Source: Anthracocystis setariae (taxonomy: Eukaryota; Basidiomycota; Ustilaginomycetes; Ustilaginales; Ustilaginaceae). Taken from it: 64,000 nt of DNA. The translations under genes were made by a program, and so were the position numbers. This document shows, in pieces, positions 40,901-51,400 of the stretch. The notes under the pieces are model-generated. The model was not told the origin of the DNA and did not search any database. It worked only from the letters and a program-made list of their open reading frames with translations. The stretch is from positions 248,001-312,000 of the forward strand of contig CAKMXJ010000021.1 in the NCBI GenBank assembly GCA_928724745.1. The letters run 5' to 3'. Positions within the stretch are counted from its first letter, which is position 1, and every line of letters begins with the position of its first letter.

Positions 40901-42362
40901 GGAGACTAGCGGCCAGCAGGGAAAGTTCGATGGTCTGAGTGGCTGAGAAGGAAACGGAGGGTCGAGCGGTGATGGCGTCGAGCGTGTTGATAGCAGCGAG
41001 AGGATCTCGATTGGCGATCTGGCACTGAGCAAGACCAAGCGTGGCAAGCGAGAGGCAAAGATGAAGCTGAGCATTGTTGGTCGAGCCAGAAGCGGTGGCG
41101 CTGGACACAGCACGGGTGACGTCGTCGACGACCTTCGAGTAGTACCTTTGTGCCTGGAGACGAAGCTCTGGCTGAGTGGCGTTGATGGTCAACTGGGAAG
41201 CGAGATGGGAGGCACGTGCGTAGATAAGCTGAGCGTGATTGATGCTCGCCCTAGCTTCGGAATACTGAATAGCGTGCTCTCCGAGCTTGAGCGCAGCAGC
41301 GTAGTGGGCCATGGCAGCTTGCTCAACCTGAAGAGTAGGACCGGGCTGGTTTTGAGCGGCCGCCGCTTTTTCGATAAAATACTCGCACATTGCGATGGCA
41401 GCGGTTGCATTCTTCTTATCGAGCTTCCAACTTTCCTGCAAGCTGGACATGCCCTCGGTGTAAGCGAGTTCGCGAGCTTCCTCGTCAGAGCGCTGAACGT
41501 GGGCGCCAAAGGTGCCGGGGACAAGACGAGCGGTTTGCTTGGCAAGGTTGAGACTGGAAATACCGAGAAGGAGGTGAGCAGCAGCGTTGGCATTGTTAAG
41601 CTGGACAGCGCGCTTCCAGGCCTTTCTGGCGGAATCGTGATGACCGAGACCCCAGAGGCAGAGACCGATGCCGACGCGAGGATCAGGACCGCGCCATCCG
41701 AGGATGTCGGCATCCTGGGAGTCGGCTTTCTTTTGGACAAGGAGGCTGACCTCGAGCGCTTGCTGATAGAGCTTGAGAGCCGGAGCATATTGTCGCTTGC
41801 GGAGCAAAATGCAGGCTTTGCCGAGAAGCGCTATAGCGTGGCGAGGATGCTGATTGAGGATGGCATCAAAGATGACGAGAGCGCCATCATTCTGACCAGT
41901 GGTGCTGAGGAAGGACGCACGTGCCAGCTGGTTGATATGGTGCTTAGGATCGAGCAAGTTGGCGGGTGCGTGATTGGCGGTGGACTCCTGGTAAAAGGCG
42001 TCCTTGATCTGCTGATTGGCCAGGCGCTGGTATCGAGCATCATTCAGCACCACCTTGGGGGCGTTCCTGGCATTGCTAAGCGCGAAAGAGGCGAGAAGAG
42101 TGCGAAGAGGGATGGTCTCCAAAGGCTTGTGAGACGCAAGCACCTGGACACCCTGGGCGCAGACCTGGACCGCCTCCGGAATGCGATTCTCGATGTAGAG
42201 CTGGGAAGCAAGACGAGTCCAGTACCTGGATGGAGGACGTTCGTAGGCGAGCGCTTCCAAGAAGACCTGAATATCTTCTGCAGGAGGAAGTGGGTCGAGG
42301 TCGAGCGAGATGGACTCGTTGACGGCGACAGGCAAGTCGAGCGTCCTGTTGCGAGCTGGCAT
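37989..42362 (-). CDS. CTR9: Paf1 complex subunit Ctr9 (TPR protein)
   Basis: Ctr9 is the TPR scaffold of the Paf1 complex, which travels with RNA polymerase II and supports histone H2B ubiquitination and H3K4/K36 methylation. Single exon, 1,457 residues, longer than yeast (about 1,080) or human (about 1,170) Ctr9. The N-terminus (ESISLDLDPLPPAEDIQVFLEAL, then YWTRLASQLYI) is family-typical. TPR-like helical repeats run to about residue 1,010, e.g. HAIALLGKACILLRKRQYAPAL and DPRVGIGLCLWGLGHHDSARKAW. A long coiled-coil/charged part follows from about 1,190 (QEKIRKEEEYRAQIEAMAEKRK), then alternating acidic and Lys-rich segments to the end. The extra length is mostly this disordered tail. The gene is divergent from the vitamin B6 glutaminase gene. 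Confidence 0.93.
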   Translation of the reverse strand: MPARNRTLDLPVAVNESISLDLDPLPPAEDIQVFLEALAYERPPSRYWTRLASQLYIENRIPEAVQVCAQGVQVLASHKPLETIPLRTLLASFALSNARNAPKVVLNDARYQRLANQQIKDAFYQESTANHAPANLLDPKHHINQLARASFLSTTGQNDGALVIFDAILNQHPRHAIALLGKACILLRKRQYAPALKLYQQALEVSLLVQKKADSQDADILGWRGPDPRVGIGLCLWGLGHHDSARKAWKRAVQLNNANAAAHLLLGISSLNLAKQTARLVPGTFGAHVQRSDEEARELAYTEGMSSLQESWKLDKKNATAAIAMCEYFIEKAAAAQNQPGPTLQVEQAAMAHYAAALKLGEHAIQYSEARASINHAQLIYARASHLASQLTINATQPELRLQAQRYYSKVVDDVTRAVSSATASGSTNNAQLHLCLSLATLGLAQCQIANRDPLAAINTLDAITARPSVSFSATQTIELSLLAASLRAQSHPGATPSERRQDAERARTILDRALRLIEAAKLDAYGPQALFAQPDEFPSVNPATTSNATADAAIDVPAHLAKASLSIRTEDLSKTALEAIASLGQDPLTRVELAELLQTEDLSRATAAYAEGLELAKAKASSSNSSSSGNGANSVDDDEGATNVGLLASLETCLGAVLAIRAADIPTGDAQREEERSWLLQRAISRLESAVTTAANAVNAFNATAASAPATTARLEAQRTVDAVKLIASYNLGRANEVANNVDVARQAYQALLRAHPEYTDAKVRLAILNVAKAPAVTVGAEAAAKFKAQRDISHALFKEALDSDPGNLDTRSTYVCFLAGEFPGAPTPSWGAIKEFTARLFAAATDAGAQAAFGGAVAAKAAVDAGRRDTHTLASLGWAYYQLAVHAAGPTAKAERSKNMLRATDLMDKALQSDPRCAFAAQGMAILLAEDAFAEIAGGTSLTLPNTLGGPPDERRKKNADEAIAMLSKVREVRDEGSVHVCIGHVLMQKDEFERAHKSYELASKRFFDGKNAAVVQYVARAEYAIGMKTKTFGSLQSSMRHLEQARQLVINDKGAEHPECRQIEYNYAVTAHKGLQMLFDLQKDRKTAQALRDAIAAVDKVQPLLVAPADATNAQQTAFGREGSLLEAARRGLLLWMSPELVEQRGKYGASSLLQRATQALADQENYESEMAKQKEAVAAARREKELLREQEKIRKEEEYRAQIEAMAEKRKALREEAAKIEYIREATPEKEPRRRAKREDVTSGEEDAPDAQAEKGKKRKRGAGKKKGAGKKKADFVESDENDDDSDDEGLFGGAASGSDSSAEEREDEDGDEEIIRNGAKLLAEEGEGGGTRSGKGSKLSKLAKSKKKKSSRKSSSKSEGASKKKKRKSLKRAKARDTDDEDGQDDGANEGDSEEETSRARKSRKGVFEESSDEDEDGAGGKKKTPQKRTKKAKVTNDIIDSDEEMALLDME

Positions 42363-43016
42363 GGTGGGCCAAGTGAGCCTGCAAGCGGATGAAGGTGAGC
42401 AGCTCGTTCGATGCGCTTCTCCTTTTCCGTTGTCGTCGTTGACCCAAAGTGCAAGCTACGTGAAAGATCTCTTGAATCGACAAAGTCAAGATCGGTCAAG
42501 GTGATGCTTGAAGTAGAGTTGAAGAGAGAGAGAGATACAAACCAGTCGAAGTGTTGGCCCATCCACACCGCACTGCACCGAACACGGTCTGTCGATTGGA
42601 AGACACGAGATCGCGCCCTTTTTTTTCCGATCAAAAAGCCCAATTTTCTAGGGGTTCTGTTTGTTAGATCCATATTTATTCGTTCCGCTTACTGGATCGA
42701 GAATCAAGAAAACGAGGAAGAAGCCTTTCAATTAGAGTTGAAGGGGCTGAGGCTGACCATTTTGGTTCGGCGAGTCAGAATCGTTCAGGCTGCCGATGGA
42801 GAGAGTGTGAGTGGGCAGTCAGTCTACGAACCGCTCTATATAGTAACAGAGATCGTCGCTGTTGCATGATAAAGACCCCAACAAAGCATTGATTTTTTTT
42901 TACAGTTTCATCGTCCCATCACTCCTCCTTCCGACTCGACCATCATCGGATCACCCGCGACTGACGGAGGCAGAGGCCCTCAGGCTACTCTCACACACAC
43001 ATACACACACACATAT

Positions 43017-43051
<35 letters not shown>

Positions 43052-43093
43052 CACATTCGGCACAGCTCCGATCAACGATTTCGGCTTGCGACC
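42363..43093. promoter_or_regulatory. Divergent promoter region of CTR9 and the PdxT/SNO gene
   Basis: 731 bp with a TATATA at about 42837-42842 and a CA-rich microsatellite immediately upstream of the B6 gene start. No gene fits between. Confidence 0.5.
42992..43055. repeat. CA dinucleotide repeat (64 bp) in the PdxT/SNO leader region
   Basis: CA units with a few TA interruptions, ending about 38 bp before the start codon at 43094, so it probably lies in the 5' untranslated region or core promoter. Confidence 0.9.
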
Positions 43094-44197
43094 ATGGCAG
43101 GTATCGGCGTTGCCACAGGTGCTGCTCTCGGCGATGGCACCAGCGCATGCGCATCGGTCTCACGCACGCCTTCGTCGAGCTCCTCGTCTCACCTCACCAT
43201 CACCGTCGGAGTGCTGGCCATTCAAGGAGCTTTCCGCGAGCACGCCTCGCACATCAACCGACTCTCACATCTGCATCCACACAAGACGATCCGTTCCACT
43301 CTTGTGCGCACGCCCGAACAGCTGGCGGACTGCGATGGGCTGATCATCCCTGGCGGCGAGTCCACCGCCATTTCGCTAGGCTGCGAGCGAATCGGATTGT
43401 TGGAGCCACTGAGAAAGTGGGTGAGGGATGCAAAGCCCGTTTGGGGGACGTGTGCCGGGATGATCATGCTGGCGAGAGAGGCAAGTGGAGGAAAGAAGGG
43501 TGGGCAGCAGTTGATTGGTGGTGTAGACGTTAGGGTGGGCAGGAATGGATTTGGCAGTCAGATCGATTCGTTCGAGACAGGTTTGCATATTCATGGCCTC
43601 AAGAAGGAGGAGGAGCTGTTCAATGGTGTCTTTATTCGAGCTCCCGTCGTCGATGCGCTGTTGCTTCCCACCGATCTCGAAAAGGTTGGCGTCGACCAGC
43701 CCACCCTGATCAAGCGAGTGGACCCCTCTTGGCTTGCCGAATCCGTCCCAACGCCAGTCTCGAATGCGAATGCGGTCCCCCTCACTCCCGGCCAGGATCT
43801 CGCAGCGCAAACGTCCGAGCCACCACTGCCCAAACTCACCAACGACGAGCAAGCATTGCGCATAGTTGTTGCACCTCCACTGTACGATTCCACCGACCCT
43901 GTCAGCTCGGCTCAGAAGCGTCCACCGATTGAGATCCTCGCCACGTTGCCTGAACCTGTCACTCCGCCCAAATCGCCCGAGAACACGCCCGTCGCATCGC
44001 ACCTCGCCCAGCGCGATCCGCGCCTCGATCTTGCCCACCGTCCTACACACGACTCTCAGATCGTCGCATTGCGGCAGGGGAATATCCTCATGACTTCCTT
44101 CCACCCCGAACTTACGCCAGATACCAGACTACATGATTTGTTCGTCACCAACATCGTCACACCTTACAAGGAGCAACAGCAGCAGCAGCAGCAGTAG
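43094..44197 (+). CDS. PDX2: Pyridoxal 5'-phosphate synthase glutaminase subunit (PdxT/SNO family)
   Basis: Releases ammonia from glutamine and passes it to the PdxS/SNZ synthase for vitamin B6. The class I glutaminase fold is recognisable: VGVLAIQGAFREH (residue about 36), GLIIPGGESTAISL (about 82-95), WGTCAGMIML with nucleophile Cys120, RNGFGSQIDSFE, and the C-terminal SFHPEL with His337 and Glu339 completing the triad. The protein has 367 residues against about 190-220 in bacteria and yeast. The excess is a Pro/Ser-rich insert at about residues 200-325, between the FIRAPVV block and the His/Glu block, plus a 30-residue N-terminal extension and a Gln-rich C-terminus (eight Gln). All catalytic residues are kept. 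The PdxS/SNZ partner is not in the window. The gene is divergent from CTR9. Confidence 0.94.
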   Translation: MAGIGVATGAALGDGTSACASVSRTPSSSSSSHLTITVGVLAIQGAFREHASHINRLSHLHPHKTIRSTLVRTPEQLADCDGLIIPGGESTAISLGCERIGLLEPLRKWVRDAKPVWGTCAGMIMLAREASGGKKGGQQLIGGVDVRVGRNGFGSQIDSFETGLHIHGLKKEEELFNGVFIRAPVVDALLLPTDLEKVGVDQPTLIKRVDPSWLAESVPTPVSNANAVPLTPGQDLAAQTSEPPLPKLTNDEQALRIVVAPPLYDSTDPVSSAQKRPPIEILATLPEPVTPPKSPENTPVASHLAQRDPRLDLAHRPTHDSQIVALRQGNILMTSFHPELTPDTRLHDLFVTNIVTPYKEQQQQQQQ

Positions 44198-44680
44198 CAG
44201 TCATAGACACCGACCTCTGCGTCCATGCAATCACAGCATTTTTGCATTCATCTCGGAATGATACACATCCATGTGTTTTCTTTGCGAGTGTACATGACGT
44301 GAACTGGGTAGAAGGAGGAGGAATCGGGGGAAGGGGATAAGGGACAAGTTCGGGAGTCGGAGGGTCACGTGCCGAGGCGTAACATTCATATAAATTATAT
44401 AAAATTTGAAATTTGTGCGTCTTTTTGTCCAAATTTTTTGGATGAGAATTGGCGGACCCTTGTGCAAAAATCGAATCGCATGCAGTGCCGCGGAAATTTG
44501 TGCAGCAGGGAAATTTGGTATATTTTTTTGGGCGGTTGCGGTATGCAAGCATAAATTCAAAGTGGAGTGAGTGGAGTGCTTGATTGTTGTTCGTTACCAT
44601 CATCATCATCATCATCATTATTGGGTATTACTTGGATTGGGGGATTTGCAGCTATTGACGAGAACACACACATTGCAAGA
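44198..44680. other. Intergenic region between PdxT/SNO 3' end and HAP3
   Basis: 483 bp holding the HAP3 promoter. A CAT/ATC trinucleotide run lies at about 44599-44620. The HAP3 frame is open 5' of the chosen ATG but without another ATG that looks better. Confidence 0.55.
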
Positions 44681-45313
44681 ATGTCTACTACGATACTTGA
44701 AAGTTCGGGAGGTTCTGGGCATTCCACACCTGCCTCGTACACGCATCACCACCCTACCATCGCAGGTGGTACCTCAACACCCACCTCTTCCGCCTCGGTG
44801 GACCTCTCCAACCTCTCCTCCCATCCCATCTACACTGCCATGTTTACCGATCCGGATCTACCTATTGCCAACATCTCGCGCATCATGAAGCGATCTCTCC
44901 CCGAAAATGCAAAGATCGCAAAGGACGCCAAGGAATGCGTCCAGGACTGCGTCTCGGAACTCATCTCGTTTATCACCAGCGAGGCTAGCGACAAGTGCGC
45001 AGCAGAAAAGAGAAAGACCATCAACGGCGACGATATCTTGTATGCAATGCGTGTTCTCGGCTTTGACAACTACGAAGAAGTCCTCCGCGTCTATCTCAGC
45101 AGATACAGAATGGACCAGGAAAACAACCCCAAGGCTAGAAAAAGAGCCAAAGCCGAATCAGCCCCCAAAGACGACCCAGACGAAAACGACGACGACGATG
45201 AACAAGACGACGACCAACAAGACGAAAAACTTCATTCACATAGCAACCTCACCTCACAACTCAACAGCCCAGCCTCCCTACACCACCTCAACATCCCCAC
45301 TTCACATTCCTAA
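44681..45313 (+). CDS. HAP3: CCAAT-binding factor subunit B (HAP3/NF-YB)
   Basis: NF-YB/Hap3 pairs with NF-YC through a histone fold and, with NF-YA, binds CCAAT boxes to control respiration, iron and secondary metabolism genes in fungi. The 210-residue protein has the histone fold at about residues 59-144: [58 protein letters not shown] and [10 protein letters not shown]. These match the NF-YB signature almost without gaps. A basic patch (KARKRAK) and a very acidic Asp/Glu/Gln stretch follow. I use ATG 44681 ([11 protein letters not shown]); an upstream exon is possible. CT microsatellite follows the stop (about 45316-45358). The FAB1 gene converges from the other side. Confidence 0.94.
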   Translation: MSTTILESSGGSGHSTPASYTHHHPTIAGGTSTPTSSASVDLSNLSSHPIYTAMFTDPDLPIANISRIMKRSLPENAKIAKDAKECVQDCVSELISFITSEASDKCAAEKRKTINGDDILYAMRVLGFDNYEEVLRVYLSRYRMDQENNPKARKRAKAESAPKDDPDENDDDDEQDDDQQDEKLHSHSNLTSQLNSPASLHHLNIPTSHS

Positions 45314-45469
45314 CCCCTTCCTCTCTCTCTCTCTCTCTCTCTCCCTCTCTCTCTCTGTGCCTCTCTTGTATTCACTAACTTTATACCTGTAACAGTATCC
45401 ACCTCAACTCAACCCCTTTTCGCATGCAAAGGAAACAAGCATGATTCCAACTTGACTATCATACCGTTA

Positions 45470-48400
45470 CTACAGCACCGAGGCCAACTTGGGCCTTCTA
45501 ATCGCACCACTGTCCTTGTGCGCCACCTGCTCGCACATGGCATCAAACGCGTACCCCGGATCGAGCCTCGGTTGGCAAGGTGTGCCGATAAAGTAGCTAT
45601 CCATCGCCGTGAGAAAGCGGCTCGCGTACTCGGACGGTGGCAGGATCGTGACGTTGCCTCTGGCATCTTGGCCCTTGAGCGCCTTTTTCGAGCTCGATTC
45701 GAGCTGCTTGGCCAGCGTGAATGCGCCGAGGAAGTCGACGATGCGGCACCGGAACGATGGCCTCTCGCTCGTGTCTGCTTCGAGTTCGGTCCGCGCGTCC
45801 GGATGGTGGTCCTTGCCGTTCAGATCGAGACCCATACTCGCAGTAGCAGCGGCGGCAGGGTACATGTCATCTTGTCGCACAGGGCGTTCCATGACGCCGA
45901 GAAGGAGCGAATAGTCCATCACGTTGGACGCGGTGAGGAAGCGCGTGTCGTTCTGCAATGCGCGAACAAACACCTCCTTCTGCGTTTCGGAAACGAAGGC
46001 GCGGTGGCGGTATCGCTCGATCCACTCGCTATCCCACCACACAGCGCTCGAACCAGTAGACGTCGATGACGACGTCGAATCGCCTGCCTTCTTGCCGGAA
46101 TCCCCTGCCCCTGCTCTACTGGGGCTGGTCTGCGTTGAGCTACGCGCCGAATCCGCCTCGCTGGTCACCGAGTGCACCCCTGCATTCCACATTGCGGTCG
46201 CTGAACCCTCACTGGCACCACCTTCGACCACCAGCGAGCCGCTCACAGCAGCCTGTTGCAACCGTTGCTGCTGCTCGGCGCTCAGCTTGACCTTTCGATC
46301 GCGGATGCCTTTAAGATCAAACCTCACCGATTGCCCGCCATCGCCCGCCCACAAATTCTCGAGCAGCATCACGTGCATCTTGAGCTTGTTCTCCCCGGAC
46401 TTGATGTCCTTGATCTTGATCGTGTAAACACCGGCGATCTTGACGAGCAAAGTGGGGCAGTCGTTCACTGCCGAGTTCATCATATAGCGAATGTAAGCCG
46501 GTGCAAACTCGAGAAAAGCCTCCTTTTCGTCTACACTCCAAATCGTGAGTAGCTGCTTAGCAATGAAGCGCTCATCCGATGTTTTGAAGAAAGCCGACTT
46601 GGATTTGCCTCCCGTGGCAGCCCAAGGCTGACATCGCGACAGGCTGTGCGCAAAGTCATGCTCGACACCCCATCGCTCGCGAAGCGCCGCAAACTCCTCG
46701 GCAAACCACGATATGCAAGAGATTTTGGTTGTGCCGTGCACCAGATTGTGCTTGACATGCGGCGACTCGGCTGCCTGCGAGCCAGGCATGGTGCTGTTCG
46801 ATATCATTGACTGCGCATCTGCACCGACAGCCTCGCCGCCGACGCCGCTCGTTGATGAGTTCTGAGCTGCCGATCGATGCGAGCTGTCTCTCTTCATGGG
46901 TGAAGAACTGATAGACAGCCGCGTACCCATCGCGCTTGCCATTTCGGTGGTCATCGAGCCCCGACGAGTGGCCGATCTAGAGCGGGGAATGGCCCGCGGT
47001 GTTGCTTTCTTTGGCGTCGTCTCCGTTTCGGATCCCGGCGCGCTACTCTTGATGCGCGGATTTGAGGCTTGCGAGCTACGGTTGGATGTTGAGAAAATGC
47101 TGGCAAGCGAGGCAGCCCGGCCAGACACTGGAGTAATCTGGGCTTGGAACGTGTTTGTATTGGTCGAGCTAGTCGAATCCGCAGTGTGAGTCGATGATTG
47201 TGTCCTCGACGACTTTCGATCGGGGATCGATGATAGGGACGACTGCGATCGGATCTCAAACATGTTGCGAAGATCGTTCACACTTCCAGGCGGACGCAGG
47301 ATAGGCTGCGAAGGAGGAGGCATCGACGCATCCACCTTGAGTCCGGCCGGCTTGGCCAAGGGCAATGCCTCTAGGCGGCGCGCATCCAAAGTCTTGTCCT
47401 GATCAATGATGGTGCTGCTGCGTATGACTGAGTTTCGCAAGTCAGAATCGTCGTCGTCATCGTCGAGAGCATCGTCGTCGTCATCGTCGTCTTCATTCTT
47501 CAACGAGCTTGCAGAGGATCCTGGCCTTCCGTTTGCCTGCACGGTCTTGTAGCCATTTTCTCTGGTCTCTGATATCGTAGAGCCTACGCGACGCAGGGTC
47601 ATCGACAGGATCGAACCTTCGCGACCACGCTTCTTCCGCTTCAGGGCAGAGCGAACCGGTTCAGCATCAAAGAACACCTCGTCTGTGTCCGGATCAAGTT
47701 GCGACAATGGCACTTTTCGCATGGCTCGATCCTTGAGCAGCGATGACGTCGCTGTAGCGGTGCTGGTGGATGAAAGCATTGACCCGATCGTACCAGTCTC
47801 TGAATCATCGTGTATACCTCTGCGCCACTGCTTGACGTTTTCGTCATTGCTGCTGCCCAGATAGCCTGCCGCTTCTTGTTGACGATCAGGGAGAGTGCCC
47901 ATCTCACTGCGGAAATCTCGCGAGCTGAGCGAAAACGCAATGATCGACAGGGGCTCTTCATCACGGATGATGTAGCAGCTGCCGGGGAAGGTATGACGGC
48001 CAGCTCCGAGATACTCGGGCTCATCATAGGTGCAGCCTCCAAACTCGGTTTGTTCCTTCTTGGTAAGATGCTTCTTGACCCATGCGGCGAGACGGTTCTT
48101 GGCGGATTTCGCCCTGTCGGCAAAGGCCTTGCGAACGTCGTTGATGCTGTCGAGGAAAAGCGTCCTTTGGAGGGCCTCATAGAGCTCGAACTCGTCTGAC
48201 CGCAATGATGAGCGCAGATTTGTGAGCAGGGTCAAAGGCTCAGCTACCTGATCTGAAACGGCCAAATTTGCCGATGTTGCATACTTCGGATCTGAGTGGG
48301 CCTCCGGGATCGACTTTTTGCGGATAGTCTTGCCAGCCTCGTCGAGTTCACGAGACACAAAGATATCCTCGAGCTTGGTGGTGCTGAGCTTGATGGAAGC

Positions 48401-51400
48401 GAAAAAGCGCTGTATCTCGAGCCGTGTTTCTTCAGCAAGGTGCTGAAACTTCCGCTTCTCAGCCTGTGCCTGCTTCTGCTTTCTCTCTCTTCGGCGCTCG
48501 CTGCCGGTCTTGAGGCAGGGACCATCGATCTGAAGATCGTACAGAACGAGAGGTTGCACCTGCACCTTGACCAGCGAGCGACCGCTGCGGAAAAAGCGAA
48601 GCAGATCTGAGCCCTCAGCCACGCTTCTAGCATCTTCGCCTCGCCCCTGACGCAGCTGCTGTTGCACGTTGGCCAAGCCGCCATATGCCTTGGCATTGGC
48701 GGGCTCCAGTCCTGCAGCCCGACGCAAAGCAGGATGGTACGAAATGGCCTCCAAGTAGCGCGCAAAGGAAAGCAAGTAGGTCGATTCGGACATAGGCGTC
48801 GCCTTGCCCTGCCATCCACTCTTGGCGCTGGCGTTCCACATCCAGATGCCGCTAGTGCTTGCACTTCCTCTCTGGTCCACCAGTGGTCTCGACGTAGCCT
48901 TCTCTGCCGCTTGCACAGCGGTCTCGGCAACAGAAAATGCCGTGTTGGCAGCTTCTTGGTCTGCATGCGAGACAGCTGCAATTGCAGAAACATCGCATTC
49001 GCGAGACTTTATGGGTTGTTGCGAAGGAGAGACCAGCTTCGGACCGTTCGAATCCTTTTCCGCATCAGAGTCTGCTTTGTGTTGCACATCCGAAGCGGCC
49101 TCGTAAAGACGTGCAGGCAACACCGTGGCCATGACGCGGATGCGACAAGATCCATGGATGAATTGTAGACGCTGTTCGGGCATAGCGTAGACATTGGTAG
49201 TAACTTGCTGCTGCCCTGCATTGCTGGTGGCATGCACCTTGCCACTGGCAATACGAGAGTCGCTCGCTTTGGACGTCGAGTCGCGATCGGCCTCGAGTGC
49301 GCAAGCCCGAATGCCGAGCTCTTCGATGACCTGTCCGAGCGGCACGTCGCGACTGTTGCTGAGACGCTGATAGAAGGCGACTTCTTCGCGGCAGAGTCCT
49401 AGAGCGGCTCCATCGCCGGAGAGAAGCTCGTAAGACAAAAGCTGCACGGAGTTTGCATGGGGTCGCTCGACAGACGATTGATGTTGCTGTTGGGACCTGG
49501 AAGAGATCATAGACCATGCTGACAGTGAGGGTTTCTGCACGCCTACAAACGGCAAAAGGTCGCCCGAGGAAGATATGCCGTGAGAAGGGGCACCAAAAGC
49601 AACGTGCTCTCGTCGTTGATCTGCCAGGAACCGCAACGCCTGTAGGCGATGGAATGCAGTCAAGTATGCAGCGGTCGGGAATCTATCCTGGACGGACCTT
49701 TTCTGGTATTGGTAGCAGAGAAGCATGGACAGCTCTGGCGATGTCGACAAGGCTGCGGGGACAGTGCTCTTGACTGGGAAGATGGACGCGGGCTTGGCAT
49801 GATTGCGAAGGCCTCGGAGGAACGCTGGCGTCTGGGCCCGGGAGAGCGACGGTTCTGTACCGATGCTGAGCTGACCCGAGACTTGTCTGGAGGTTGACGT
49901 TGAGGATGCCAACGTGGCATTAGCTTCCGAGCCAGAGGCGCTTGCACCTGACCGAGAAGTCTCCGAAGTTGATGGTCTGTTGAAGGCGTTCATGAGCCTG
50001 CCTACAAGCCGGTTGGGCTTGCTGTTCGATGACTGGGATGTGGAAGGAGCGGAGGATTTAGACACACTGGCGAACAAGGCAGCTTTCCTGGCTGCAATAC
50101 TTTGGTTGGACTCTGCGCCAACTCTGTGACCGGAGTTTGAAGCCGAGGTACTCTCATCGCCGTCGATAGCATGTCGATCTGTCGCTGAAGACTTTCGAGG
50201 CGAAAGCGAGTCGTGGCCGTCACTTGCATTGGCTTCTTCCGAACTGTGACCAAGTCTACCCCACAAGTTCCTGGTCCACTTTCGGGCGCCCGCTTTTGCG
50301 TGGCTCGAATCTGTATCATGAAGCTCAGCATCCGCGGCACCACTTGGCCCAGCAGCTGATCCAAGGGAGGTTTGGCTCTCGTTCGAGATGGATGGTTGAC
50401 CGCCAGAGAGGCTCTGACGAGAACTAGCGCGCGAGAAGGCGGGCTGCTGCGAGCTTGTGCTTCGATGGCGGGACTCAGTTGTCGAAGAGGTGCGAGGGGG
50501 TGGCTTCACAGTCTTGGGTCGTGCAGCGTCAGAGTCAGTCAGGAAGCTGGACTCGAGCAGCATCGACATGCCGACGTAAAGACTGATCTCGAGGAGCTCC
50601 ACCAACGCCTGCTTCTGAACTTCAGTCTGGACACGGCAAACGAAACTGCCACCGACGAACCTGACGCGCGTATCCTCATCGTGCTGCGAGAAGCTTGCTC
50701 TGCGATCATGGTGTGCAAACAGCTCTTGCCCGTCGAACAGATCAGGCTTCCAGGCAACCGAATCTTGTCTTTCCTCATCTGCAATGTGTTGCAGGCTCGA
50801 GGGGTCACCAGGCTGAGCTGTACTTGAACTGACTTGAACTGCTCTTGCAGTCCTGTCAGAACGCGTGGAAATTCTGGATCCGACACTCGTGTCTTCCGAC
50901 GTGGGCTTGGCCTGTGCGACATCTTTGGCGGTAATGGTGCCCGAGCGGCGATGCTTGACCTTCGTTTGTTGATCTCCGACTTGAACGTCAGCACACAATC
51001 GGCAGACGACCATCTTGGCCCATTCGTCACAGCCTTGGCCGATTTGGTCCAGGTAATCACGCTCTGCCTTTTCGAGCGCATCTATCTCGGCTGCTTCAGC
51101 GTCAGAACGGCCGACAAAGGAGCGCAAGCTGGGACGGCTTGATTGTGCGTTGATCGTAGCAGAGGAGTTAACGACGGCATCGACGGCATCCTCTGGCTTG
51201 CCGCCATTGGCTGCTGCGAGTGCAGCTGCTTGCTGTGCTTTCTGGCGCATGGCAGCGCCAGCGGCCGCGCTGAGGGAGGCGAGCTGCTCCATGGCTTTGC
51301 TCTTCTCGCCTGTGTGGGTTGTTGCAGAAGTGCCTACAGCGGCAGGGCTTGCTTCGGTGGAGGCGCTGGCATCTATTTCGCTAGACACCGAAGGTGACTG

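Noticed and set aside
39138..42392. 440- and 443-codon plus-strand frames opposite CTR9
   Set aside because: Antisense shadows of a clear CTR9 coding sequence.
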